DNA of 60,031 bases. Origin: Bacteroidia bacterium. GTDB lineage: Bacteria; Bacteroidota; Bacteroidia; Chitinophagales; UBA2359. Shown piece after piece: positions 25,803 through 34,403 of this stretch (within the stretch, counting starts at the first letter, position 1; each line of letters starts with the position of its first letter). The stretch spans positions 1 to 60,031 of the forward strand of contig JAUHXA010000047.1 of the NCBI GenBank assembly GCA_030427245.1, given 5' to 3'. The position numbers and the translations under genes are program-made. Below the pieces are notes generated by a model that worked only from the letters and a program-made list of their open reading frames with translations, made no database searches and had not been told where the DNA came from.

Positions 25803-25834
25803 AGCCTCTCCTCTAACAAGGAGGGGCTTTTTTT
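25803..25834 (+). terminator. Terminator of OmpA-family gene
   Basis: AGCCTCTCCTC and GAGGGGCT pair around a short loop (TAACAAG region) and are followed by TTTTTTTATTTTT. Confidence 0.8.
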
Positions 25835-25868
25835 ATTTTTAAAACTCAAGTTCAAAATTCAACTTCAA

Positions 25869-27098
25869 ATGCAAACTTTAACCTCCACAGTAAAAAAACA
25901 ATTTTTCCCTATACTTATCCTTGTGGTTTTCCACTCTCTTTCGCTTCAAGCCCAATCCGACTACCAAAAAGAGCTGCAAAGTCAACTTATTCTAGTTAAA
26001 GATGGTGAAACGATAACCCTAAAAGCAGGAAGTTTTAATTTTACTCGTAGTCTATCCTTAGAAGGCAAAAAAAACATCGTCATCAAAGGAATGGGTATGG
26101 ATAAAACCTTTCTCAACTTCAAAGGACAGAAAGATGGAGCTGAAGGCATCACGATAAGCAACTGCGAAAACATCACCATACAAGGCCTCACTGTGCAAGA
26201 CACGAAGGGGGATGGCATCAAAACCATGAATGTAGAAGGGATTACTTTTCAGAATGTGAAGGCTGAATGGACGGGAAAACCCAGTAAGAAAAACGGAGCT
26301 TATGGATTGTATCCTGTTAGCTGCAACAAGGTGTTGATTGATGGCTGTGTAGCAGTTGGTGCATCAGACGCAGGCATCTATGTAGGACAGTCCAACCACA
26401 TTATTGTCCGCAACAGCAAAGCCTATCATAATGTAGCAGGAATCGAAATCGAAAATTCCACAATGGCAGATGTTTACGACAACGAATCCTATAACAATAC
26501 GGGCGGTATATTGGTCTTTGACCTTCCCGATTTGCAGCAAAAAAAGGGCGGCAATGTGCGGGTTTTCAACAATGTGATACGAGAAAACAACCTACCCAAT
26601 TTTGCACCCAAAGGAAATATTGTTGCCTCCGTGCCAGATGGAACAGGCATCATGATATTGGCAACCAACAATGTAGAGATTTTTGACAATAAAATTATCA
26701 ACAACAAAAGCCTCGGAATTTCCATTAGCAGCTATTTCATGACCGAAAAACCCATCAATGACAAAGAATATTATCCATATCCAACGGGCATTTTCATACA
26801 CGACAACGAGTTTGAACGAAAACCTATGAAAGCTACCAAAAAAGGAAGGTTGGGGAAGTTGTTTTGGCTTAAATTGAGGTTTGGAAAAGAAGTGCCTGAT
26901 ATCATCTATGATGGAATTGTAGACAAAAATACCTTGGATGAAAATGGTAATGTCAAGTCCAAATATCAAATTTGCATCCGCAATAACAAGAACGTGTCCT
27001 TCATCAATATTGATGCAGAAAATGGCTTCAAAAACAAAAGTCGCGACCTTACACCCTATGATTGTGAACGTGTAGCTTTGAAAGAAGCTACTCTGTAA
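25869..27098 (+). CDS. Secreted parallel beta-helix protein (SO2931-type)
   Basis: About 409 aa from ATG 25,869; the ATG at 25,791 is rejected because the frame between crosses the upstream terminator. A signal peptide (FFPILILVVFHSLSLQAQ) is present. Repeated right-handed beta-helix turns follow: ISNCENITIQGLTVQD, VSCNKVLIDGCVAVG, QSNHIIVRNSKAYHN, NNVEIFDNKIINN. The next gene is a diheme cytochrome of the SO2930 type; the pair is known to be neighbours in other bacteria. The function of the pair is unsettled. The two genes are likely one operon (33 bp apart). Confidence 0.82.
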   Translation: MQTLTSTVKKQFFPILILVVFHSLSLQAQSDYQKELQSQLILVKDGETITLKAGSFNFTRSLSLEGKKNIVIKGMGMDKTFLNFKGQKDGAEGITISNCENITIQGLTVQDTKGDGIKTMNVEGITFQNVKAEWTGKPSKKNGAYGLYPVSCNKVLIDGCVAVGASDAGIYVGQSNHIIVRNSKAYHNVAGIEIENSTMADVYDNESYNNTGGILVFDLPDLQQKKGGNVRVFNNVIRENNLPNFAPKGNIVASVPDGTGIMILATNNVEIFDNKIINNKSLGISISSYFMTEKPINDKEYYPYPTGIFIHDNEFERKPMKATKKGRLGKLFWLKLRFGKEVPDIIYDGIVDKNTLDENGNVKSKYQICIRNNKNVSFINIDAENGFKNKSRDLTPYDCERVALKEATL

Positions 27099-27131
27099 CT
27101 TGTTGTTTTCGAATCAAAAATCAAACACAAA

Positions 27132-28184
27132 ATGAAAAAAACGGCTCTATTAGGTGGCTTGTGCTTATTGGTTTTAAGCATTCTTTTTGCAGCTAAAACC
27201 GATGGTAGTGACGAGTTAAAATTCAAAACGAAATTATCGGATTATGGTTTTTTTGAAGGAAAAATATCAGATATGAATCCCATTGAAGGGGTTGTGCCTT
27301 ATAGCCTCAATACTCCCCTTTTTTCGGATTATGCAGAAAAAATGCGTTTTGTGAAATTACCCCATGACGAAAAGGTGAGCTACAATGATTCAACTGTATT
27401 GGATTTTCCGATAGGAACAATTTTGATAAAGACCTTTTATTATTTCAATGATGTACGAGATGATTCAAAAGGTAGGCAGTTGATAGAAACTCGTTTGTTG
27501 CTTCATGAACCGACAGGATGGGAAGCATTGGTCTATGTTTGGAATGAAGAACAAACAGAAGCTTATTTGGACGTAGCCGGAGGAGAAAAGTATGTGACTT
27601 GGAAAAACGAGAAAGGCAAAAAACAAAAAGTCAATTACTTGATTCCCAACCTAAATCAGTGCAAAGGCTGCCACAACAAAAGCCAAAAAATGACTCCAAT
27701 AGGACCTTCTATTCGTCAATTGAATGGAGATTTCACCTATCAAGATGAGGTGAAGAATCAGTTACTGCAATGGCAAGATTTTGGAATGTTGGAAGGTTTG
27801 CCCCCAAACCTTGAAAATATTCCAAAAACTCCTATTTGGAATGATATGAAAAGTGGAGATGTAAACAGTCGAGCAAGGGCCTATTTGGATATCAACTGCG
27901 CTCACTGTCACAGTCAAAATGGCCCTGCTCGTACTTCGGGATTGTACTTAGATCATCATGAACAAAACCCCAACACCTTGGGAATCAACAAATCACCTGT
28001 TGCAGCCGGTAGAGGTTCGGGAGATCGAGAATTTACCATTGTAGCAGGTAAACCTGATGAGTCCATCATGGTTTTTCGGATGGAATCAGAAGATGCGGGC
28101 ATACGAATGCCTGAAATTAGTCGACAATTGGTTCATAAAGAAGGAGTGGCTTTGATTAGGGAATGGATTGAAGGGATGAAGTAA
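27132..28184 (+). CDS. SO2930-type diheme c-type cytochrome
   Basis: 350 aa. A signal peptide (LLGGLCLLVLSILFAAK) is followed by two heme c attachment motifs: CKGCH (near residue 177) and CAHCH (near 257). Conserved pieces include VVPYSLNTPLFSDYAEK near the start, KNEKGKKQKVNYLIPNLNQC before the first heme, and HSQNGPARTSGLYL after the second. It is probably periplasmic or outer-membrane facing and involved in electron transfer of unknown partner. Its beta-helix neighbour supports the family assignment. Confidence 0.88.
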   Translation: MKKTALLGGLCLLVLSILFAAKTDGSDELKFKTKLSDYGFFEGKISDMNPIEGVVPYSLNTPLFSDYAEKMRFVKLPHDEKVSYNDSTVLDFPIGTILIKTFYYFNDVRDDSKGRQLIETRLLLHEPTGWEALVYVWNEEQTEAYLDVAGGEKYVTWKNEKGKKQKVNYLIPNLNQCKGCHNKSQKMTPIGPSIRQLNGDFTYQDEVKNQLLQWQDFGMLEGLPPNLENIPKTPIWNDMKSGDVNSRARAYLDINCAHCHSQNGPARTSGLYLDHHEQNPNTLGINKSPVAAGRGSGDREFTIVAGKPDESIMVFRMESEDAGIRMPEISRQLVHKEGVALIREWIEGMK

Positions 28185-28343
28185 TTTGGACTTTAGACGA
28201 AAGAAGTAAGAAGCGGAACACAAGACGTAAGTGGTTAATAACAAGTAATTTATCGTTCCATTTCTCGCCAAAAGTATAGAGGTAATGGATAATGGGAGGA
28301 GAGTGACGAGAGACAGATTTCCCTACCTTGTTTTAATAAATTT

Positions 28344-30164
28344 CTACTCCTTACCTATCTCTGAATCCGTCGCTTTCTTCTCTCTAATTTCCTTCAAAAC
28401 TTCCTTTTTAAACTCTTCACTGACATTAGCAGTAGGTTTTTCTCGTTTGATTTTGGGAGGATAAGGAGCTTGTGAACGCAAAAGTATTGTTTCTCCATTT
28501 CGGGGTTCTTCATTTGCCTCTAAGTGATTGCGTGCTAGTAAAACCTCTAATTGTACACCATACAATTGAGCAATTTCCCACATTGTTTCGTCAGATTCGA
28601 CAAGGTGTTCTTTTTGGTTGCTGCTGCTGGGTTTACTTTTCTTTGCTTCTAAGTAAATAGGAGTATGGGTCGAAAATGTGTAGATACTATCAGCAATGTC
28701 ATTGTATCGCATCAATTCGTCAAAAGGAATTTGATAAGTAGTAGATAGGTCTTTTAGACTCACCATTTTTTCGTACTGAACCATTTTCAACTTGTTTAGG
28801 TAGGTAATTTCTTTGTGAGAAAGAACTATGGCTCCGCCTGCTTCAGAAACTACTGAGGGGCTACTGACGAGAGCATCTATTGAAGTTTCTTGCATTACCT
28901 CTTCTTCCAAAAGAGTTATTTGCGTAAAGGTTCTTTTATTGAAGGACGCAGTGGGATTATAAGCATTGTTTTCATTGAAGACTACAATATTTACAACTGG
29001 TTTTGAGGGCAATGCATCAGTTTTTATTTCTACTCGTTCTACCCAAAATGGTATTTGGGGTAAGGTTCTTTTATTGAAGGACACAGTGGGAGTATAAGCA
29101 GTGTTTTCATTGAAGTTTGTAATATTTACAACTGGTTTTGAGGGCAATGCATTGGTCTTTATTTCTACTCGTTCTACCCAAAATGGTATTTGAGGTAGGG
29201 TTCTTTTATTGAAAGGAAGGGTTTTATTCACCTCCTTGGTAATCGGCACATTAAGCATTTTTACAGGTTCTTTAGGCAGAGTACTTAAAAAAATAGGATT
29301 GCGTTGATTCAAAAATGCTTCAGAAGAATATGGCGAATTTTTTATTGGAGAATGAGCTTTGTTGGTTGATTTAGAGTTGTTTGTGTGGATGTCGGGAGAG
29401 GATTGGTTATCTGCAAAAGAAGGTGGTAGCAAGTCTTTTTTAGGAGTGGACGGATTGGGTTTTAGTAGCTTATAAGAATTATTTTTATGGGCTTTCAGTT
29501 TATTGGGAGCTGTTTTTTGAATATCTCCAAACTTATAGGCATAGATTATTGGGCCATCCAAGTCATTATTTACTTCCTCCTTACTTGCGAGGATGGGCAT
29601 ATCTTCTAAATTGATATAAGGGTCTTCTTCAAAGTCGTATTGGTGAAGGTCGTGTTTTTCGATCATCCAAATTAACTTATCTGCATACTGAGGGTCAGTG
29701 GCATACCCTGCTTTTTGCAGACCTTTCGCCCACCCTTTATAGTCTATTGGGGCCAATTCGAAGAGAGAAGTATATCGTCGTTTGCTGGTGATGATGCGAG
29801 AATGATCCACATAAGAGTCTGCTACCCAATCATATTGACGAAAACACTCATTGGGTTTATCATCGTTGTAGTAGAGTTTATCGCCTTTCCAACTTCTATA
29901 ACATTTGATTCCGAAATGATTGTTGCCTTTGATAGCCAAGTCACTACGCCCAAAATTGGATTCAAACATGGCTTGTGCGAGTTTGATACTTGCAGGAATC
30001 CCTGTTTTGTGCATATCATTTACTGCAATGTCTTTGTAGTCAAAGACATATTGTTGGGCGGCTTCGTTGGAAAGTGTGTCTATTCCTGTTAACTCGTGGG
30101 CTAATATGAATGGAGCACATAAAATGCACCATAGTACAAAAATGCTGTGTAACAAGGCTTGCAT
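28344..30164 (-). CDS. Glucosaminidase with LysM domains
   Basis: 606 aa. Signal peptide at the start (ends near FILAHEL). A flagellar-FlgJ-type glucosaminidase domain (about 40-175) includes IPASIKLAQAMFESNFG, GNNHFGIKC and FELAPIDYKGWAKGLQKAGYATDPQYADKL. The middle (about 190-420) is Pro/Asn/Ser-rich and contains two near-identical 45-aa repeats (FNKRTLPQIPFWVERVEIKT at each start). Two C-terminal LysM-like segments follow (near 450-495, and VESDETMWEIAQLYGVQLEV near 525-575). It cleaves or remodels peptidoglycan and binds the wall through LysM. Confidence 0.88.
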   Translation of the reverse strand: MQALLHSIFVLWCILCAPFILAHELTGIDTLSNEAAQQYVFDYKDIAVNDMHKTGIPASIKLAQAMFESNFGRSDLAIKGNNHFGIKCYRSWKGDKLYYNDDKPNECFRQYDWVADSYVDHSRIITSKRRYTSLFELAPIDYKGWAKGLQKAGYATDPQYADKLIWMIEKHDLHQYDFEEDPYINLEDMPILASKEEVNNDLDGPIIYAYKFGDIQKTAPNKLKAHKNNSYKLLKPNPSTPKKDLLPPSFADNQSSPDIHTNNSKSTNKAHSPIKNSPYSSEAFLNQRNPIFLSTLPKEPVKMLNVPITKEVNKTLPFNKRTLPQIPFWVERVEIKTNALPSKPVVNITNFNENTAYTPTVSFNKRTLPQIPFWVERVEIKTDALPSKPVVNIVVFNENNAYNPTASFNKRTFTQITLLEEEVMQETSIDALVSSPSVVSEAGGAIVLSHKEITYLNKLKMVQYEKMVSLKDLSTTYQIPFDELMRYNDIADSIYTFSTHTPIYLEAKKSKPSSSNQKEHLVESDETMWEIAQLYGVQLEVLLARNHLEANEEPRNGETILLRSQAPYPPKIKREKPTANVSEEFKKEVLKEIREKKATDSEIGKE

Positions 30165-30809
30165 ACCTATAAATAACTTTGATGGTTAGGAATCAGTCAA
30201 AATGAATGTGTGAATAAAATGTGCAATTTCGAATGTGGTGGGGTGTGGCTAAAAAGATCTGCTTATTGGTGGAAAATACGCTTGTTCAAATCGAAGAATC
30301 CTAATGTATGATAGTTTGGTTGTTGTAATGTTTGTCATGGTGATGTCTGCAAAAAGCGTTCCTAATTGAAGTTTGAGTACATAAAAACATATAACCAACT
30401 GTTAATGAATTAATTGAAGGTGATTGACCAAAGACGAGTAAGGCAGATTTGAAGATAAATGCTTCAAAATGTAATTGCCCAATTTACTTGCCTCCCTTAA
30501 CTTTGCCAACAATAGAAGCCAATAAATGAAAATATAGATTAAAATCGTTCGTGTAAGTAATTGATTGAAATGTCCTCAATTAACAAAAAGTAGCTTTATC
30601 AGACCGCTCAATGACGTTTGGTAAAGTTTACTTTTTCTTTCCTCTCTCCTCTCCCCTCTTTCTTTTTCCTCTTGCAACACTTCGCAAAATACTCACTATC
30701 AATTATTTCAACAATAAAATTGGAATTCTTATTTTTTTTTACTAAATTGAACTAAAGTTTGGCGTGAATCCATTCCTCAATTTATTTTTCATCAAAAAAT
30801 CATTTCTCT
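30165..30809. other. Long intergenic region with polypyrimidine tract
   Basis: About 645 bp between divergent genes. It contains a 43-nt pure C/T stretch at 30,631-30,673 (the other strand is pure A/G). No gene, tRNA or strong terminator was recognised; promoters for both neighbours should lie here. Confidence 0.55.
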
Positions 30810-31055
30810 ATGGAACCATTATTGTACATTTTGATTATTGGAGCTGTTGCAGGTTGGCTAGCTGGCGTAATTATGAAAGGCTTTGGATTTGGGCTTCTTG
30901 GCAACATTATTGTCGGGATTATTGGAGCTTTTGTAGGTGGCTGGTTGGTGCCTAAATTGGGGCTGCCTATTGGTAGTGGCCTTGGTGGTCAAATCATTAC
31001 AGCCGTTATTGGAGCAGTGGTGTTTTTGTTTGTCGTCAAACTACTGCGGAAATAA
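30810..31055 (+). CDS. GlsB/YeaQ/YmgE-type stress membrane protein
   Basis: An 81-aa transglycosylase-associated/YeaQ-family protein. It has three hydrophobic, Gly-rich segments: ILIIGAVAGWLAGVIMKG, LLGNIIVGIIGAFVGGWL and ITAVIGAVVFLFVVKLL. These small inner-membrane proteins are widely stress induced, with unclear biochemistry. A hairpin (AGGTTATCC / GGGTGGCCT, then TTTTTATTTT) near 31,093-31,124 could end its transcript. Confidence 0.85.
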   Translation: MEPLLYILIIGAVAGWLAGVIMKGFGFGLLGNIIVGIIGAFVGGWLVPKLGLPIGSGLGGQIITAVIGAVVFLFVVKLLRK

Positions 31056-31274
31056 CGTTTAAATGAAAAAGTATTATACAAATTAAAAAATACAAAATAG
31101 GTTATCCATTTGGGTGGCCTTTTTATTTTCAGAAAGCTTAAGTAAAGTCTCCTAATATAGCTTCAATATGTCCTGTAGCAGCATTATGAATAAAAACTGA
31201 GCCCTCTGTCTAAACGTTTTGCAGCTTTAGTGCATTTAAATTAGACAATATCAAAAACATCAAAATCAAAGAAA

Positions 31275-31850
31275 ATGAATCGAACAAGTTTTGTAGGAAT
31301 CACAATGTTAGTTATTTTGTTGGTGGTCGGATGCACTCAAAATCAAAACCCCAATAAAACTGCAATGAATGAATCCGATGCCAAGGTTGCTACCAAAGCA
31401 GTAAAAATGGAAGAAGCAGACACCCCTTCAAAAGAAGATAAAGACGATAATCTTCCTTTTGAAAGAATTACAAAAACCGAAGCGGAATGGAAAGCACAAC
31501 TTACAGAAGAACAATACTATGTGACTCGTGAGAAAGGAACAGAACGAGCTTTTACGGGTGAATATTGGGACAACAAACAAAAAGGAGAATACCACTGTGT
31601 TTGTTGTGATTTGCCTTTATTCTCTTCTGAAACCAAGTTTAAATCAGGAACGGGATGGCCAAGCTACTGGAAACCAATCAAAGAAGAATATATCTATGAA
31701 AACGAAGACAATACTTATGGTATGAAACGAGTTGAAGTTATGTGCAATCGTTGTTTTTCACATTTGGGACATGTTTTTCCAGACGGTCCTCCACCGACTA
31801 ATCTTCGATATTGCATCAACTCTGCCTCATTAAAGTTTGAACCAAAGTAA
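31275..31850 (+). CDS. msrB: Peptide-methionine (R)-S-oxide reductase (lipoprotein form)
   Basis: 191 aa. An N-terminal lipobox (LLVVGCTQ) makes it a likely lipoprotein, followed by a charged linker (about 25-60). The MsrB domain has the Zn-binding CXXC pairs CVCC and CNRC, the [11 protein letters not shown] loop, and the catalytic Cys in [12 protein letters not shown]. It reduces methionine-R-sulfoxide in envelope proteins. The export signal fits a repair role outside the cytoplasm. It is monocistronic. Confidence 0.93.
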   Translation: MNRTSFVGITMLVILLVVGCTQNQNPNKTAMNESDAKVATKAVKMEEADTPSKEDKDDNLPFERITKTEAEWKAQLTEEQYYVTREKGTERAFTGEYWDNKQKGEYHCVCCDLPLFSSETKFKSGTGWPSYWKPIKEEYIYENEDNTYGMKRVEVMCNRCFSHLGHVFPDGPPPTNLRYCINSASLKFEPK

Positions 31851-31963
31851 AAAGTAATCTTGATAAATCCATGAATTATTATTAACTTTGATATGGTTAG
31901 TTGCCTTACAATTTACAGTCACAATAGAGCCTAAAAGAAAATATAAATGCTCATTTTAACCCA

Positions 31964-33496
31964 ATGGAGCTACCGCTCACTGATACTTATCATACTATAA
32001 AAATAAGAAAACCACTAAACTGTCATAGAAGTATAGCTTATTATGTACTGAAAACTATTGACAACTCAAACTCTTACAAAACTTTATCAAAGAGCCTATA
32101 TATGCCCCATCCCCCTTCTATTGAGAGGTCTACTAAGGAAAATTCCGCCAAACTTCCTGAATCAAAGCCTACTTACAATGAGCTATTGCTTCAATGTAAG
32201 GCATTGAAAGAACAGGTTGCAGCAGGTAGGTTGGTAGAACAACATTTGACGGAAACAAAGCATGAATTAGACGCAGAACTAAACCGCCTAAAAATAATTC
32301 AGCAGTATGATGATAAGACCATGCGAATTCAAAGGATTTCGGATTTTTCACTAACCACCGTCGAACATTTTGCCCTTTCTTTTGGTCTACCTAAGTGCAT
32401 CCTATTTGAATTTGACGAATCACATCATCAAATAAACAAATTGGCGCAATATGGAATATTAGATGCACCCGATTCTTTGAATTTTGATGCAAATGCACTG
32501 CCTCAAAAGCATAGTTTTGTTATCACTCATAGCCATTCTATTTCCTTGTATTTAAGGGACTTGAAATTTGTAGAAGCCATTGTCTGTCCTATGTTCAATC
32601 ATATTGGCGACTTGTCGGGCTTCATTATCACTGGTAAACAAGTCGAAGATGAACCTTACTACAAAACAATAGACAGAAAAGCGCTGCCATCTTATACTGT
32701 CATGACTCACAAAGCAGGCGTGCTTTTTCAAAACTTAAAAACTACACGTCAATTAAAAGAAAAAATTGAAGATCGCAAACGCATCGAAAAAAAATTGGCA
32801 GAGCGAGCTTTTGAACTCATGCGGTCCAATTCAGACCTAGAGGAATTTGCCTATATTGCCTCTCATGATCTCAAAGCCCCTGTACGAACCATTTCAAGTT
32901 TTTCGCAATTATTGGAGCGAAACTATGGCCATCTGTTGGACGGAGAAGCGGAAGAATACCTTCGGTTTGTGGTCGAAGGAACGAATCAAATCAATCAGTT
33001 GATTGATGATTTGCTACAATATTCTCGTATCAGCCGTAGTCGAGGGGAGCTAGAAGAAGTCGACTTCAATCAGTTGATGGATATTGTCCAAAAAAACATT
33101 GTCAGTACTATCAAAGAAAACAATGCTCAGATTATTGTAGCAAACCTCCCTACTGTTAGCGCCAATTATCTAAATATGATACAATTAGTACAAAATCTCA
33201 TTAGTAATGCCATCAAATTTCGGAAAAAAGAGGAAGCCCCCATTATTGAAGTTGGAGTGCAAGAGGACGAACACAATCACATTTTTACCATTGCAGACAA
33301 TGGAATAGGTATAGACGAGGAATATAAAAACAAAGTATTTGCTATTTTTCAACGGCTACACAATCGAGGCGAATACGAAGGAACAGGAATCGGACTGGCC
33401 ATCTGTAAAAAAATTGTGGAACGTCACAAAGGACGAATATGGTTTACCTCCAAGCCCAACCGAGGCACCAAATTTTACTTTACACTGCCAAAGTAA
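31964..33496 (+). CDS. Sensor histidine kinase
   Basis: 510 aa from ATG 31,964, or about 464 aa from ATG 32,102 (MPHPPSIERSTKEN), which is equally plausible. A coiled coil (about 65-105) leads to a GAF-like sensor region (about 105-255), another coil, and a kinase core. The H-box is YIASHDLKAPVRTISSF (near 300), the N-box LVQNLISNAIKFRKK and the G1/G2 boxes IADNGIGIDEEYKNK and GTGIGLAICKKIVERHKG. No TM helix is seen, so it is probably cytoplasmic. No response regulator is adjacent, so the partner is unknown. Confidence 0.9.
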   Translation: MELPLTDTYHTIKIRKPLNCHRSIAYYVLKTIDNSNSYKTLSKSLYMPHPPSIERSTKENSAKLPESKPTYNELLLQCKALKEQVAAGRLVEQHLTETKHELDAELNRLKIIQQYDDKTMRIQRISDFSLTTVEHFALSFGLPKCILFEFDESHHQINKLAQYGILDAPDSLNFDANALPQKHSFVITHSHSISLYLRDLKFVEAIVCPMFNHIGDLSGFIITGKQVEDEPYYKTIDRKALPSYTVMTHKAGVLFQNLKTTRQLKEKIEDRKRIEKKLAERAFELMRSNSDLEEFAYIASHDLKAPVRTISSFSQLLERNYGHLLDGEAEEYLRFVVEGTNQINQLIDDLLQYSRISRSRGELEEVDFNQLMDIVQKNIVSTIKENNAQIIVANLPTVSANYLNMIQLVQNLISNAIKFRKKEEAPIIEVGVQEDEHNHIFTIADNGIGIDEEYKNKVFAIFQRLHNRGEYEGTGIGLAICKKIVERHKGRIWFTSKPNRGTKFYFTLPK

Positions 33497-33686
33497 GATT
33501 CTTTCCAATCACCTTAAACTATAAAAACTTATAGCTTTGTGCCACTCAAAACTAAACTCTATGTGTTCTTGTTTGTCCTACTATGGATAAGAGACAAGTA
33601 AACACTCAAAAATGTAATTAACCAATTTTAACGACTTCTTAACACCTTAGTCGCCATTAATACGTTATCTTTACATACGAACTTTG

Positions 33687-33694
33687 TATCTTTG
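33687..33694 (+). promoter_or_regulatory. Possible -7 promoter box
   Basis: TATCTTTG matches the Bacteroidota -7 TAnnTTTG box and lies 35 bp before the next ATG. No clear TTTG -33 box was found at the right spacing, so this is tentative. Confidence 0.4.
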
Positions 33695-33729
33695 CTATTC
33701 ATTTAAATAACCAATCAAACAACACATTC

Positions 33730-34203
33730 ATGAAGAATTTATTAGGATTATTAGTAATTGCTCTATTGTTTACTCTTGGAAATGATGCCTTTGCTCAATG
33801 CTCTAAGACTGCAAAAGCTGCTTGCAGCAAAAAAGCAAAAACAGAAACGGCTGCAACTGAAAGCGCAGAAGGAGTAACCGTAGTAAAAGCTTCTCTTCAG
33901 GAAGACGGTACGACTGCCAAAAAAGCTTGTTCTAAATCTGCTGCATCAGGCTGCTGTGCTAAGAAAGCTGCTGCTGCCAAAGCTGCGACGGAAAGTACTG
34001 AGGGGGTAACTGTAGTAAAAGCTTCTCTTCAAGAAGAAGGAACAACTGCCAAAAAAGCTTGTTCTAAATCTGCTGCTTCAGGATGTTGTGCTAAGAAAGC
34101 CGCTGACGCAAAAGCTGCTGCCGAAACAAAAACTGAAGGTACAACTACCGTAGCGGCGGAAGTTCCTGCTGTGAAAGTTAGCTCTGAAAACAACAAAAAA
34201 TAA
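33730..34203 (+). CDS. Secreted Cys/Ala/Lys-rich tandem-repeat protein
   Basis: 157 aa. A signal peptide (LLGLLVIALLFTLGNDAFAQ) precedes a mature part dominated by Ala, Lys, Thr and Cys. Two near-identical 44-aa repeats start at EGVTVVKASLQE (from 33,868 and from 34,000); each contains KKACSKSAASGCCAKKA. A partial unit (CSKTAKAACSKKAK) precedes them. The CSKS...GCC pattern could bind metal or form disulfides. Similar low-complexity Cys-rich secreted proteins are found in Bacteroidota without known function. It has its own strong terminator. Confidence 0.7.
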   Translation: MKNLLGLLVIALLFTLGNDAFAQCSKTAKAACSKKAKTETAATESAEGVTVVKASLQEDGTTAKKACSKSAASGCCAKKAAAAKAATESTEGVTVVKASLQEEGTTAKKACSKSAASGCCAKKAADAKAAAETKTEGTTTVAAEVPAVKVSSENNKK

Positions 34204-34250
34204 ACTTCAATAGCTTATTTTATGGAAGGGCGTGAAAAATCGCTCCTTTG

Positions 34251-34290
34251 AAGCTGCTGATTACCGATGTGTAATCAGCAGCTTTTTTGT
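34251..34290 (+). terminator. Strong intrinsic terminator
   Basis: AAGCTGCTGATTAC and GTAATCAGCAGCTT form a perfect 14-bp stem with a 6-nt loop and a following T run. Confidence 0.9.
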
Positions 34291-34403
34291 TTTTGTTATG
34301 GTTTTTTTTCAAAATTCGGTTTTATTTTATAAATTGGCATTGATTTTCAATTATTAAATTAATCGTAGATTTAAAATCCTTTTAATAATTATAAAACCCT
34401 AAC

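Noticed and set aside
25791-25868. N-terminal extension of the beta-helix protein from ATG 25,791
   Set aside because: This would read through the upstream terminator and place a basic stretch before the signal peptide.
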